Source: Athripsodes cinereus (lineage: Eukaryota; Arthropoda; Insecta; Trichoptera; Leptoceridae). Taken from it: a stretch of DNA of 64,000 bases. This document shows, piece after piece, positions 47,761-60,422 of the stretch. The translations under genes were made by a program, and so were the position numbers. The notes under the pieces are model-generated. The model was not told the DNA's origin. It made no database searches and saw nothing but the letters and a program-made list of their open reading frames with translations. The number at the start of each line of letters is the position of its first letter. Within the stretch, counting starts at the first letter, position 1. The DNA lies in contig OX388310.1 of the NCBI GenBank assembly GCA_947579605.1, forward strand, positions 5,890,001 through 5,954,000, written 5' to 3'.

Positions 47761-48300
47761 TTAATAGTTTTTCACAGAGTCGCTACATTGCATGCAGGAA
47801 GCATGTTTCCACCCTGAACTCCCGAGAAAACCGTTGAGGTTTATAAAAAGGAAAATAAAGGTATTAACTATCGGTATGTTTCTATTTCTTAATCTGCGAA
47901 ATCTAAATTGTCTTATTTGAAACAACCTTTGAATTTAGTAAATAATTTCATTCTACCCACTATTAGATTAAGTACATTCGTATTATTATTATTCGTAATA
48001 TTACGCCAAAACTAAGCCTCAATTAAATTATCAAAACGTCCTTTGTTTTGAGCCAATATCACTTCAAATTTTACCTCATCCTCTTTTAATTGAGTTGCTA
48101 TTTTCACGATACAGTTATTCTTCATAATATTCTCTATTATTTTATAACAAGTCACTGTTTACATTGGATATCCAAACTTGCCTGCTTTACAAGAAAAAAC
48201 ACGAGAAGATTAGGTACATCACATTTTCAGGAAATCTATTTTTACAATTAAGTTGTAAGTTTTCATTAAAAGTAAGTCATTTTATAACTACGTTATATTC

Positions 48301-49085
48301 ACGAGATATCTCACAAGTGGGGTAGCAGGCGGACAAACTGTAAGTAATTAACTTGTAGATTGTCCTCTTTGTGACAATATAAAATAAGACATTCAGTACT
48401 GGTGGCATATTATATCAACGCTGAATTGTAGACGTTAATTATTATTGTCTTTTTTTTTATTATTATTTATTTGAAAAATATCATAAAAATACATATATAT
48501 TACACATTTACTAAAATACACTTAAAAATCTATTGTTTACTATCCCTTTGAAAGAGTAATACTTATGTATGGGATAGATTTACAGTATTCTTAATTTTAC
48601 ACATCTAAACAATAATATACTTAACTAATACTTACTCTAGATATATTCTACTTGACAATTAACTTTTTTTTCAATAAACCTATTTTATTTTTAAATACTC
48701 TATAATTCCCGACGTTTTTTAGTTCCTTTGGTAGCCCATTAAACCATTTTGTACCCTGGTAGATGTAATGATGTTGTGTAATAGTTTTCCTACACATAGG
48801 TACAGATAAATTACCCGCCATATGTGACCTTCGACTCCGGACTGTATCAGCGACCTGACCATCAAAAGTTTCTTTATATATCTGTAGCACTGCTATATTC
48901 CTATACAACTGCTCCACTGTAGGTACCTCGAAAATTGTGAAGAGTTCAGTGTCAGTGTTCAGTGTTTACTTGTCTTATACAGTAGGTTTTACTAATATCT
49001 TCCTTTTACAAGATACTTGAAGACTTGAAGAAAAGAGTAGGAGACCTATTCATCACTTGGATCTCCCAGAAACTCCATGGGGACT
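48301..49085 (-). mobile_element. tRNA-derived SINE, copy F, split by an insertion
   Basis: The SINE tail half (48301-48435: GATATCTCACAAGTGGGGTA, GACATTCAGTACTGGTGGCA) and head half (about 48995-49085: CTTCCTTTTACAAGATACTT, ACTCCATGGGG) are in the same reverse orientation but about 550 bp apart. The intervening DNA contains a LINE fragment. Confidence 0.6.
48640..48920 (-). pseudogene. CR1-like LINE C-terminal fragment inside SINE copy F
   Basis: The minus frame reads DTVRSRRSHMAGNLSVPMCR, then YIYQGTKWFNGLPKELKN and YRVFKNKIGLLKKKL. The R.H......P.......Y.G...WN.LP..[LI]+.....FK..+..L order is the end of CR1-type LINE polyproteins. A T-rich stretch (48450-48459) and AATA-rich DNA lie at its 3' side. 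Confidence 0.68.
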
Positions 49086-49384
49086 TGGTTATTAAAAAAA
49101 AATGGAAATTATCATTAAAGGAATTTATCATAACATTTTAATGCTATTTTAGGGATTATTTAAAAAACATATCTTGATGACGTATATTTATGTTACATAT
49201 AGCTTAATATACTTCATGTGTATTGAAGCTTAAAAATAATTCGTCAATTCGTCAATTCGTCAAGAAGGTACTTTGAACTTTCTGTCGGATGTATGAATCT
49301 ATAAAAGAGGTTGCATATTCTCTATGAAATACTTTAATCTATATTGTTGTCATTTGTTACACAAGTGGATATAGCACTGAATCA

Positions 49385-50130
49385 AACATGCTGACTTATA
49401 ACTGGCTGTCTGAAACCAACCCCAGTCCACAAACTGTATTGCTTGGCAGAAATCGCTCCCCCGGCTGTCCGACGAAGTGTAGCAACCGACTGTGAGAGAA
49501 CCTCACAAGAGACAGACTCAAAGCATCTCCTATTTAACCATGTTCCCCCACCACAACGTCTCAGTTCTAGACCATCATTTTTAAACTCCTCATCCTCACT
49601 GACGGGCCCTGCTCCCTCTGAACGCCTACGTAGGTGGGCGGAGGATTCGCAAATAAGCGAACCTTTCCTAGCCCAAGAACACCTTGCTACAGGAGGCAAT
49701 CTAGAGGACATGGAAAACCCTAAATCGACTGAGATCTAGGAAACTGCCGCGATAATAGAGAACGATGAGGCTTCCTACAGAACGAATCCGGAGCATGTGA
49801 CTGTGGTGCAGCACAGACTATGCCACACTTCTTGGAGTGTCCATTGTGCCCTGTCACTTGCACTATGGAGGATATTTATGACGCATCTCCACCTGCTGTG
49901 CGTTTTGCATAGTACTGGAGATCAGTTTGATTGGTTTTTTTCTGGGTTCCGACACGATAAATAATTTGTTACACTCACATGACTTGGTCATAATCTATTT
50001 TATAAAGGTTAACATTTTATATTATTATATTTACGCTACGTTTCAATTATATAGATTTTGTCTTACAATTCTAATAAAGTTTGTTTCATTATTAGTTTTA
50101 CTAATTATGTAAACGGCGTAGGCCGTGCAA
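49385..50130 (+). pseudogene. LINE polyprotein C-terminus with CCHC-like end
   Basis: The frame 49443-49739 reads RLRRWAEDSQISEPFLAQEH and stops. Beyond it, in a shifted frame, are remains of TLNRLRS, then after stops the CDCGAAQTMPHFLECPLCPV order (cysteines near 49797-49858) followed by CTMEDI. This HxxC/CxCG-type tail is typical of lepidopteran LINE polyproteins. Frameshifts and stops show it is dead. An A/T-rich 3' end lies near 50130. Confidence 0.6.
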
Positions 50131-51490
50131 TGATAAGTAATATAAATAATAAAATGTTTTAAGTGATTTGTAAATACAAATTTAGTGATTTGATTGGCAG
50201 ATAAGTCTGAATAAACATTATATAAAGCTCTATATTATAATGTTTTCAAACTAATATTATTGTCTAAAATAGTTATTTCACGGTCTACTACTCGAGAATA
50301 ATGATGGAAATAATACAAACAATGTAGTTCTATTTGGACAAAAACAAATCCATACAGATGCTAAGCACTTTATTTTACTGAACACTTGATCTATATAATT
50401 TATTTTATTTTACCAAATTTACGCCATTTAAAAATAAATAACTACGATATAAACATCTGCGCACTCATGAAAATATTCCTACATTATAATACAATTAAAC
50501 ATAGGCACATTTTAATACCAAGATCTATATGTTCGTTGCTAAAACAATTTAGGAATTATACATCAGGTGACAATAATAAGGAGAACACTTTTATTTGCGA
50601 GTTTAGTTGACAAGTGTAATACTGACATTAGCTTAATGCTAATGCGTGATAAAGTAAATCGACTTTTAATTAATAAGCATAAGCTTTGATAATAGGTATG
50701 AAACCATCCTTTGCAAATAATAATTTATAGCAAAAATAAAAAGTGAAACATTTCTTAAATTTTCAAGAATTCTTCATCCATAAACAAGGTCAAAAGATAA
50801 TGAATATTTGACTCTGTGAGTTCACATGTATAAATGTTTGTGAGATATTCATTAAATCAAAAGAATTCTGATACAGATTTTTTAAAGGGTACAAAGACAG
50901 AAAAATTTAGGATGAAACAATAAGACATTGTAACATTGGGCAGAATCTAATCAAAAGAAGTATGAAAGGCTCTGAATTGGCTAAATTGAATCGAATTTGA
51001 TCACTTAAACCAACGTTAGCCAATTCGTAAACGATGGGACGTCTTCCTCACTTTTTCCAGTAAGATTCTGCACAATGTTACATAATGTAAACTTGGTTCT
51101 CCATTCTAGATGTTTAATTGGTTTTGTCATATGTGCGTTGAGCATAAAGCCAGTTAAACAAATTATGTAAAAAGTTTTAAATTCTTTTACATTTGAGTAC
51201 TTACCATATAAAATTATAAAAATTATTGTATCATCAACCATATTTTTCAAACAATATTATTGGACACATGATAATAACTCATCTCTTTATATTTTATCTT
51301 AATCTATTGTTTTCTATTTTTGTAACATGCCATACTTGTATTAAAGGTTCACTTTACTTTTGCCTGACGATGAGAGCGGACCTCTATAAAGCCGACTGAC
51401 AAAATTAAGTCAATATTGGAATGACTAGATATCGTTTTACATTTTAAAATTATTGATTTTATAATGTTTAAAAATCTACATTTCTTATTC
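50131..51490. other. Spacer, nothing specific seen
   Basis: AT-rich, no gene or repeat recognised. A (TA)n run begins near 51512. Confidence 0.4.
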
Positions 51491-51634
51491 CAGAATTTGT
51501 CAAATATTCACATATATATGTAGATATATATATATATATATATGAAAGACTGTATGATCTAATTTTCATTTGAAATGCATGTGCAACATGCATTCCATTA
51601 ATGAAAGATCATGTAATTTTACGCAGGAGATAAT

Positions 51635-51819
51635 ATAAGATGAATGTTTTACTCCATTTCACTGCGTACAGTCTGGCAGAGACTTGGCTCTTGCCTTTGC
51701 ATTTGCCTTTACCTTTTCATCTGCATGTTTTGGTGACAAGCCGTGCCTCGTCCCGTATGCAAAGGCAAGAGCCAAGTCTCTGCCAGACTGTACGCAGTGA
51801 AATGGAGTAAAACATTCAT

Positions 51820-51824
<5 letters not shown>
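51635..51824. mobile_element. Fold-back MITE, ~190 bp
   Basis: Perfect ~68-bp arms start ATAAGATGAATGTTTTACTC and include CTGGCAGAGACTTGGCTCTT. They surround about 54 bp. The flanks are TA-rich and a TA duplication is possible. The perfect arms suggest a young or recently formed copy. Confidence 0.88.
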
Positions 51825-51854
<30 letters not shown>

Positions 51855-51990
51855 TACAAATTAAAATGTCAAAGTGTTTTTAATTTTCCTGACATAAATG
51901 CAAAACATAATGATTAATTTACATTTTAAATGAAACGTTTAATTACAGAAAAACATTTTATAAAGGGCTATCTTTCATGACATTTCTTGA

Positions 51991-52318
51991 AATTCATCAA
52001 TTCTTATTTATGTGATTGAATCTTTTCAATTAAATTTACAATCTGTTTGTATGCATGTTTGCATATCTTTGGAAAGAACCTTACTTGGAGTAATCTTAAC
52101 CAAAGACATATTTTATGGGGCTTAAAACATATTTACTTCATAGCCTAATTAAGAAATTCATCAATTCTTATTTATGTGATTGAATCTTTTCAATTAAATT
52201 TACAATCTGTTTGTATGCATGTTTGCATATCTTTGGAAAGAACCTTACTTGGAGTAATCTTAACCAAAGACATATTTTATGGGGCTTAAAACATATTTAC
52301 TTCATAGCCTAATTAATA
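51991..52318. repeat. Near-perfect tandem duplication, 164-bp unit
   Basis: AATTCATCAATTCTTATTTA starts the unit at 51991 and 52155, and the units continue without visible difference to TAGCCTAATTAA. No coding content. Confidence 0.92.
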
Positions 52319-52390
52319 AACATAAAAGAAGTTTAGAAACGATAAACTTGTCTCCACGATCTTCCATTATCATAATTATATTTATCATCA

Positions 52391-52850
52391 TCACATCTCC
52401 CACATTTGAGCTAGCCAGTTAACACCTGTATGCTACAAACATGCAGGTTGTCCTCGACGTGTCACAAAAAATACATTATTCAGGATGGCTTGCACACCTA
52501 ATCGCAGAATCGAAGGTGTTGAATGTCACAAAATACAATATTTGGGCAATTAATTACACAGATCGAACTAGTCCCAACAAAAGATAATTATGAATCTTGT
52601 ATTATGGGTACTTACTCTAATACATATAATACAACCCACCAAACATTAATATATATAAATTTATGTAATACTCATGCCCAGAAAAGTTTAAAAAAGTTTT
52701 TTTTTAATATTGCCCTAACCGGGAAAAGAAACCGGAACCTTGTGATTCAAACGCAAATGTATACTACCTGTGTAACACCAGAATATTTACTTGTGATGAT
52801 ATAAATACTTGACTTTTATGAGACACTCGTACACTTACGGAAAAGAGTAG
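52391..52850 (-). mobile_element. tRNA-derived SINE, copy H, diverged and split
   Basis: The tail half (52391-52515: CATCTCCCACATTTGAGCTA, ACATGCAGGTTGTCC, TTATTCAGGATGG) and a head piece (about 52808-52850: GACTTTTATGAGACACTCGT, ACTTACGGAAAAGAGTAGG) lie in reverse orientation, separated by ~290 bp of unrelated sequence. Confidence 0.5.
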
Positions 52851-53408
52851 GCTGGAGTAAAAGCCCTTTTATTGACAAGGGACTTTACGAACAAAATTAT
52901 GAAACATCGATCAAATAAAAAAAAACGTGCGAAGCCTAAAAGCTGGTATAGTAATAATAATAATGAGTTCTTTTTTTGAAAATTTAATTAATATCAACCA
53001 AAAGACAAAATGTAATTCATCTCATTTTTCATCATTAACAATGTAAAAAAAAGGAATTGGTATTTGAATAAATACCCAGTTAAAGCACTAAAACTGGCTT
53101 TAATTTGCTTAACGAGCAGAAATATCCAAGAAGATTAATTAACAATACAGAAGATTCGAGACAAATTTTTCTTTCTTTCAAAAAGATTTATGTATTATTA
53201 TTTACGAAATGCTTATTTATTATGGTTCGTCTTTATGATAATGAAACTGATATTTTCTACAGGAATTACCACAACGACATCTTCTACATATTATTATTTT
53301 TTTTATTAACGAAAGTTGTATTTTTGCGACATAACGCCTTCATCCACTCATGTCTTCAATTTAAAAATATGTATAAATAAGTAGGTATCTACCATGCATC
53401 TCTACTTG

Positions 53409-53635
53409 CCGTGGAGCATCCGGCAAAGAATTGGTCACCCACCCTTTTCCATAAGTTATCTGGCATCCTGTAAAAGGCAGTTGTTCGAAAAATGAAGACA
53501 TTTTGCATTTCGAATTCAGCGATGAGATTGGCCTCCCATCCTGAATGTCTTATTTTTTTGCATGGAAAATAACGGCTTTAATGTTTATTATGTGCAGCAA
53601 GTATCTGGCTATCCCACTTCTGGGATATGCCATGA
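53409..53635 (+). mobile_element. tRNA-derived SINE, copy G
   Basis: CCGTGGAGCATCCGGCAAAG to TGGGATATGCCATGAA. It is about 15-20% diverged from copies A and C and lacks a clear TAG tail. Confidence 0.7.
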
Positions 53636-54089
53636 ATTTTTTGTGACATTAATGTATTTATTTTAACATTAAACTATCCCCGAATAATATTATGAAAACA
53701 TCCAACTGTCAAATGTGCTGAAAATTATTCAGATTTTTTCATACCTATTCATTTCACAAATATTATGATTTTGCAAAAAAAATATCAAAAAATAATTATT
53801 TCCTATGCATTCTTTACGCTTTTGTTAGTTTCATTTAATGTCACGACTTTCATTTATTCCTGTCATCTTTTTGCGTAACCATTTTGTAAATTATTATTTT
53901 TTTTAATTAGACGTTGAAAAGCATGTTGACATTTGATACAGTGGCGGAACTAGAAATGTAATGTAAAAGTTGTCAAGATTTCGTTATTATAGCAAAAGCA
54001 AAAAAATACGGGAAATATATGTTTAGGGTAGCAAAAAGAATAACTACACTCTGTGGCGTTTTTCATCGACGATTTGAAGATTTTGATAT

Positions 54090-54789
54090 TTTACTAATAC
54101 TATACTTTCTATACTATACTATACTATACTATACACTCATGCCGTGTCCCAAGTGGGGTAGGCAGAGAGAACGGAACGCCAATCAGATCTATCTTTACAC
54201 ACTTCCTTCGCTTCCTCCACATTCATACAGTTTCTCATACACGCACGTCGGTTCCTCTTACTCAACACGCGGCCATCCTTGAGAATTAGATCCACGTGAT
54301 CAAGCCACGTGGTTCTCGGACGCCGCGTTTCCTCACACCCTTTCTTTCAGACAAGTATATCCTCTTTGTCACTCTTACCTCGTTCATTCGTTCAACATGC
54401 CCAAACCACCGTAGTTTATTCACGCGCATTCTGTCCACAACACTCTTCTTGCATCCGCTCATTCTTCTAATATCCTCACTCTCCACTCTATCACGCAGAG
54501 TTTTACCAACCATTCTTCTCAACGATCGCATCTCTACTGCATTTATTCCACTTTCATCCTTCTTCAACCACGTCCATGTCTCGCTTGCATACGTAAGTGA
54601 CGGTACCAGAATGGAATTGTGCACCAGCATTTTAGCCATGTTCGACACATTGCTATTGCTGACAATGGGTCGAAGTGCACCGTTTACTCTAGCACCAGCC
54701 ACTTTCCTTCTTTCAATGTCCCTATCGCATCTTCCATCCCTCGCAAACATACTTCCCAAATAAAATATATACTCACTTACTTGCTCCAA
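54090..54789 (-). pseudogene. LINE reverse-transcriptase 3' portion (longest copy)
   Basis: The minus-strand frame 54286-54789 has 167 codons. It contains YIFYLGSMFARDGRCDRDIE, VPSLTYASETWTWLKK, AVEMRSLRRMVGKTLRDRV, DIRRMSGC and KLRWFGHVERM. This is the region after the RT catalytic core in LINEs with a Y.SETWT...LRRM...RW.GH.ER signature; clade not resolved (RTE- or Dong-like). The frame shifts near KRG.REPRG, and the end (...SVLSAYPTWD type) continues to about 54138. The 3' end is followed by a (ATACT)n tail at 54107-54134. It lacks the catalytic YxDD part. Confidence 0.75.
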
Positions 54790-56890
54790 ACATTTTTACT
54801 AATACATCTCTTTAATAAATACTGTTATTTTTCTTTGAATATACTTCGAGTCCATATAAGTTTATTTTTAATCAAAGTTCGCACAATAATTCCTAGTTTC
54901 ATGTTCATGCAACGTTAGATGGTACAATAATAATATATAAGTAATATTATATCTGTAGGTAGGTATATTTAATAATATCTTTTACTTTACTTAGGTAAAT
55001 TACAGAGATACCGTGGATGAATTATTAAATTCAAGTGCTGTATGTTAGAGTTTGTAGCGGTAATAATAACGTCTTAAGAAAACCCTTCAGGCGATAGCTT
55101 AATGAAACATTCATTTTTGTTCTTCTTCCCCTTCTTCACCCACAGTCCTTTCCTTACCTATTTACAAAAGTTGTTTTTCTCGGAATATATTTCCTTTATC
55201 GCAACAGAAGTATCTTGTGATATTAATTCCTATAGGAAAAAACATGTTCAACATGCCGACGTTATAAAATATAACGTCTGACCAAAGTTGCCTATCAGAC
55301 GAAAAACTTGGAAAGTATCTACACATCAAATACTCGCTGAAAATCCTGAAAACATGTGAACGTGCTTTTACAGTTTATCTGAAAATTGTGTCTCAGGTAA
55401 AATGATCAGAAATAAATAATTAAATAAAGTCTTTCACGGTGCTTTTATTGCTTGCAAGTTGGTTTGATTTCACCATCAAGTTAGCTTCAAATGAAAAAAA
55501 GAACATTTTTATACAAGTTATTAGTGAGAAAAAATCTTGAAATGTATAATTCAAATCGGTGGTTATAGATTTAGGTGTTAAAAATAAAAATATCATTGTG
55601 GATGTATTAAAAGATAACATGTCTAACATTTGCCTTTCTGCGATTTTGGTAAACCACTATAAATTATTTCAGAAATGAGCATTACATATTATTCAAAAGA
55701 GGTAACCGTTCTCTGTAGGAATAAGGAAATATCAAAAAATGTTAATTATATGTTTATTAAAAACACAGTTTCACTTAAAACACAATGAATTTTAAATGAA
55801 AGGTTATTCAAAATTTAAGCAAAAATATTTGAAGGAAATGTAAATGAATGAACTAAGTAAATGATAACCAATGAAAAAGTTTTGGGTTAGTTGGAAAACA
55901 TCGCGCCCTTGCGATAAACTCGCCCTCTATATATGTATTGATTGTATCTAACTTGGATGTTTAACTTTTATGTATTTGTTTGTTATCAATATACAGTAAA
56001 GAATGAAAAAAAAAAAAAGTTTTTTTCCGTTAGATTGTAAAATGTGGAGTGAATAAATAAAGCCCCTTTCAAAAATTGCACTTTATTGGAAATGTCTGAA
56101 AAAACTCGCTATAAATCATCAAATGTCCATCCGCCACGGGGTATAAACCCACGAGTTTGCTATTTAATTTTGTCTTCTGCGAAAATCTTCTTAGATCCTC
56201 TATTTTCTTTATATCGTCATTCCATCTTCATTCGTCCTTTGTCTCCGATCCATTAATTTACGACTCCATCTACCGTCTTGTCTACGACTTACATCACCTT
56301 GCCTGGAAATAATCATAACAAACAATAAAATTACTATTTATAGCCAAACACATATAAATATTATTATTTACCAACAAGAAGTTTTCAATGTTTATGAACT
56401 GAGTTGCATATCGATTCCTACTTTAAAAGTTTCTCTAGCAGATTTGACGAGAGTTAAGCACTGAAACTCAAGTCCATATTACACTAACTAAATACTGATA
56501 CGAGACAATTTGCTCGCCCGAGTAGAACACCAATGCAATCATGATAATCAGTTGGTCCTACTCAGTCCGAGCGGTCTGGCCAGAATAGTGAATAAAATCA
56601 TGATTTATCTACGAAACTCAATAAGTTCTTCTTCATTCCTTGCACCCTATTTTGCACTGAATTAAATCCTTTCTGTAGATATTTTTCTGCAACAATCACT
56701 ATTATTTTACTTAATTTATGAAATAACTTCAAAATTTACAGATCTATTTCCACACTCGGACCGTTAAAGGATAGTACACAAAAAGCACAATAACCTTTAT
56801 TGACATAAACGAGATAATAATATAACAAGTAAATGAAGTGACAAAAGGTAGAAATAAGTCGATCATCTTGTAACGGGGCAAAATATAATA
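54790..56890. other. Spacer, nothing specific seen
   Basis: AT-rich, no gene or repeat recognised; an A-run lies near 56008-56019. Confidence 0.4.
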
Positions 56891-56895
56891 GCCTA

Positions 56896-57015
56896 CCTAG
56901 ACAAAATGCATTTGACGATCGACTACAAATGAACTTTTCGACAATGTACATAATTGTTATGGTACATTGTCGGAAAGTTCGTTTGTAGTCGATCGCCAAA
57001 TGCAATTTTTCTAGG
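56896..57015. mobile_element. Small fold-back element, 120 bp
   Basis: Imperfect ~50-bp arms: CCTAGACAAAATGCATTTGA on the left and, reversed, CCTAGAAAAATTGCATTTGG on the right, continuing through CGATCGACTACAAA to GACAATGTAC. The loop is about 12 bp. No TSD could be fixed. Confidence 0.78.
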
Positions 57016-57432
57016 GCTGCAGTAGGTAACTTGATGTATCCAAATGGTGTTCTTGCTTTACATAACTACTTAACTTGGATGTAATTCTACTTGCAACTTT
57101 GCTAAACCAAGTGTAAATCAGAATTTATAAATAATACAGTACTCCATTCCAAGATGACGTTTAAGGATAATATGTAGTTGTAAGTTACACTGGTAACACT
57201 TCAACTTTTACAAACATCATAATATTGCATTGTTTCAGTGTATTCTGCGACGTGCTGTGTCACATAAAACGAAACTTTCTGAATCAACACGAAAATGCGA
57301 TCTTGTGTATGACGTATCTACAAATCGGTGAAAAATTGTCAAACATTTATTATAATAGTGTATCAGCTATAAATTTCTTGTCTCAGCTGCCATTGCTCTA
57401 ACTTTATAACTAGGTAATACATGTAACTTAAA

Positions 57433-57962
57433 CTCAGTGGCGAAACTAGACTTTTTATACTACTTTTGCTTTCGTAATATTTTTTATTTTTTTATGATGA
57501 TGACGAATGATTTTATCGGCGCCATTAGATCAAGTATGCACTTCAAGGGCACGGGAAAATCTGTTGGAAGAAAAATTTCTTAATTTAGCCCCTGAATGTA
57601 AGACTTGCTGCCTTTGTTAAAATCATTCAGTTTAAGAAATTACAATTTATTTTATAAATATTTTTTAACCCTTTTGTCATCAAATAACTAATATAGTATA
57701 GTAATTTAAGATATTTTATTATGTCATTATTTTTGTATCAAAACAGATTTTCAATTTTTTGCCACCCTTCGCCCAAAATTAAAATTAACAATAAATATAA
57801 TATAATCCCATTTTTTTGTATGTAAATTATGTTACTTCAGTAAGTCTGCAGTTTTGCATTCGGTTGTTGAATCTTGGGTTGACATTTTACATAAATCTAT
57901 GAAAAGCACACCATTGAAGGTATGTGGTGTTTTTTTGCATGTATGAGAAGAACGCCACTGAT
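57433..57962. mobile_element. Possible CAGTGGCG-ended DNA repeat
   Basis: It starts CAGTGGCGAAACTAGAC and ends GAACGCCACTG, giving an 8-bp inverted end. A related start (CAGTGGCGGAACTAG) lies at 53939. I found no target duplication, so the limits are uncertain. Confidence 0.35.
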
Positions 57963-58852
57963 TCCACAATGTACTGCTTCTTCGGGTGTGCTTATCTTCT
58001 CACTCAAATAATAATTCGATTTTATGCCACGAAATAACTTTGTTTGAAACTTTAAAACATTTATCCTCAAGTTAAAGAATAATAGAAATTTATTTTATAC
58101 TTAATAATACAAAGCCATCTTTACACTTTCTTACAAAAACAGCAAAAATACGAAATCAGATTAAGTGACTAACAAAGTTCTTTTGATTTTTAAGCAAAGT
58201 ATCTTAAAGGGAGTGAATTAAAACAGTTCTATAAAATTATATCGCAAATGGTCGATAGCATGCTCCCAAAATCTTGAAGTTTCAATCAAGATGTTGGTGA
58301 TTTAATTCATGCTGTAAACTTACTCCATGTGAACGGTGTATGCTACGATTATTACTGACTGCTAAGGAATTCAAGGTGTAAGTGGGTTCATTCGAAACTC
58401 AAATTTATTTAAATAAATTCTACTTCACAGTAGGTATGACCTAATAGAATGTCAAAAGAATCAATGTCATTTATATTTCAACTGTCATAAAGGGCACTGG
58501 TTTATTATTTTATCAGTACCTACTTAATTTGTTTTCAAACCGTGATCACATAGTAATACTACCTGCAAATAAAATATATAAATAATTCTTCTTTTAAAAA
58601 AATATTGCTCGCTTGGCAAACTATATAATTATACCATTTATTTATGTTAAAATAAACATAAAAAATATGGAGTTTAGCAAAATAAACGTGAACTGAATCA
58701 ATAAAAAAAATAACAAATCTTGTCACATAGTGTGAACACCGGATAAGATTTTTTTTTCAATGTTAAGTAATATTAATATAGGTACATAACGTGTAGGTTT
58801 TCTATAACCAAAATTGTTTTCATTTTTGTTTTTTTTTTTACTTTATTCCATA

Positions 58853-58890
58853 CAAGCGTATGTAACCCGGCATCGCTCGGGTTTAATTAA
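58853..58890. repeat. Small hairpin AACCCGGCATCGCTCGGGTT
   Basis: A 6-bp stem (AACCCG/CGGGTT) with a GC-rich loop, looking like the end of an old interspersed repeat. Confidence 0.4.
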
Positions 58891-58974
58891 ATAGAAAACC
58901 TTGCAAATACATGGGTTAAAACAACAAATTCTTATTGAAAAAAAAGGAGTAAGCACTTACGTGGATAAAAGAAG

Positions 58975-59590
58975 TAAAAAGCTCTTCCCAATGAGAAAAC
59001 TTAATTTTTGACTCCCTACATGCCTATATCTTAGTAACAATAAATAGGTAGGTACCTACATCATAAAAAGCATTGCAAATCTCTTCTTAATGAAAAATCT
59101 TGAAGTTTGATACCTCACATGCCCATATTTAGGTAAAAATAATAGGTAGGTACCTACATCGAAAAAAGTGCTGAAAAACTCTTCCCAATGAAAAATCATG
59201 AAGTTTGATACCTCACATGCCCATATTTAGGTAAAAAAAAATAGGTAGGTACCTACATCGAAAAAAGTGCTGAAAAACTCTTCCCAATGAAAAATCATGA
59301 AGTTTGATACCTCACATGCCCATACTTAGGTAAAAAAAAATAGGTAGGTACCTATATCGAAAAAAGTGCTAAAAACCTCTTCCCATTGAAAAATCTTGAA
59401 GTTTGGCACCTCAGATGTTCACATTTATGTAAAAAAATAATAAGTAGGAACCTACATGGAAGAAAAAGTACTAAGAACCTCGTCCCGATGAAAAAGCTTG
59501 AAGTTAAGAAATCCCACATATTGGTAGGTACCTACATGAAAAAAGTGCTAAAAACCTCTTCCAAATGTGTAAAAACTCGAAGATTGTCAT
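58975..59590. repeat. Tandem array, ~100-bp unit, about six copies
   Basis: CTCTTCCCAATGAAAAATC-like blocks begin near 58983, 59082, 59178, 59279, 59379 and 59478. Each is followed by TGAAGTTTGATACCTCACAT and TAGGTAGGTACCTAC. The central units are almost identical and the outer ones diverged. Open frames through it are incidental. Confidence 0.88.
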
Positions 59591-60378
59591 CCCAAATTTC
59601 TATAAGAAAAAAGGGTAAACATCCCATTTCGTTAAAAAATTGTAGGCACATAAATGTTAAAATATTATAATTGTCCACATTCGAATTTGTATTTTTGGTT
59701 TCCAGTGCATAAATGGGTATTTGCTATGAAATTAAAAAAGTCAAGAATAAATTGTCACCTAAGTATTTACTCTTTATTCCCAAAAAACCTTAAAAATGGA
59801 TTATCTGCATCCTTCAATATTTCAGAATATTTTACTATCAAATATTTCATAATTTATGTAAAAAATATTAGGTGAAAATAAATAGGTTCCCACTCATTGA
59901 AAATCATTTAACATTGTTTATGGATTTTATAGGTAAAACTATTATTATTCTACAGTATAGTTTTCTATGGTTTCATAATGTCTTCCATTATGAAAATAGC
60001 CCAATATGTCAAAAATATGCAATTTTTATTCACGTAATTCAAGAGCTTTTCTCATTAGCAAACACGATATTTTATTACGAAAATAAACCCTAAATATTTA
60101 GTTTCAGAATTGTTGCATTAATTGTTACATCCATTTTGATATTAATTCAATACAATGAAAAATGTTTGACTGTGAATATTGCTATTTACTAAATCTTGCA
60201 TTAATTTTACATACATTTTGTTGCTAATTTTGTGACATGGTCGCATTAAAATTAAAATATCTTTATCAATACGTAAGATATTTAAAATGTTTTAAGCCTT
60301 AAACCTGCCCAGAAGATGAGACCTTGTATAGAGTGTATTATTTTACTTCGGTCTTTCCTAATTTCCGAGTCCATTAAG
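59591..60378. other. Spacer, nothing specific seen
   Basis: AT-rich; the short open frames have no recognisable homology. Confidence 0.4.
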
Positions 60379-60422
60379 GACATACGTACATACATACATA
60401 CATACATACATACATACATACG
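60379..60422. repeat. (CATA)n microsatellite
   Basis: About ten CATA units. Confidence 0.95.

Noticed and set aside
49382..49711. 109-codon minus-strand frame
   Set aside because: Opposite strand of the plus-oriented LINE tail at 49385-50130, which has the better-supported motifs.
54296..54763. 155-codon plus-strand frame
   Set aside because: Antisense of the LINE fragment, which has clear LINE signature residues on the minus strand.
58975..59590. CRISPR-like array
   Set aside because: Units are adjacent ~100-bp tandem repeats without unique spacers, and the window is eukaryotic.
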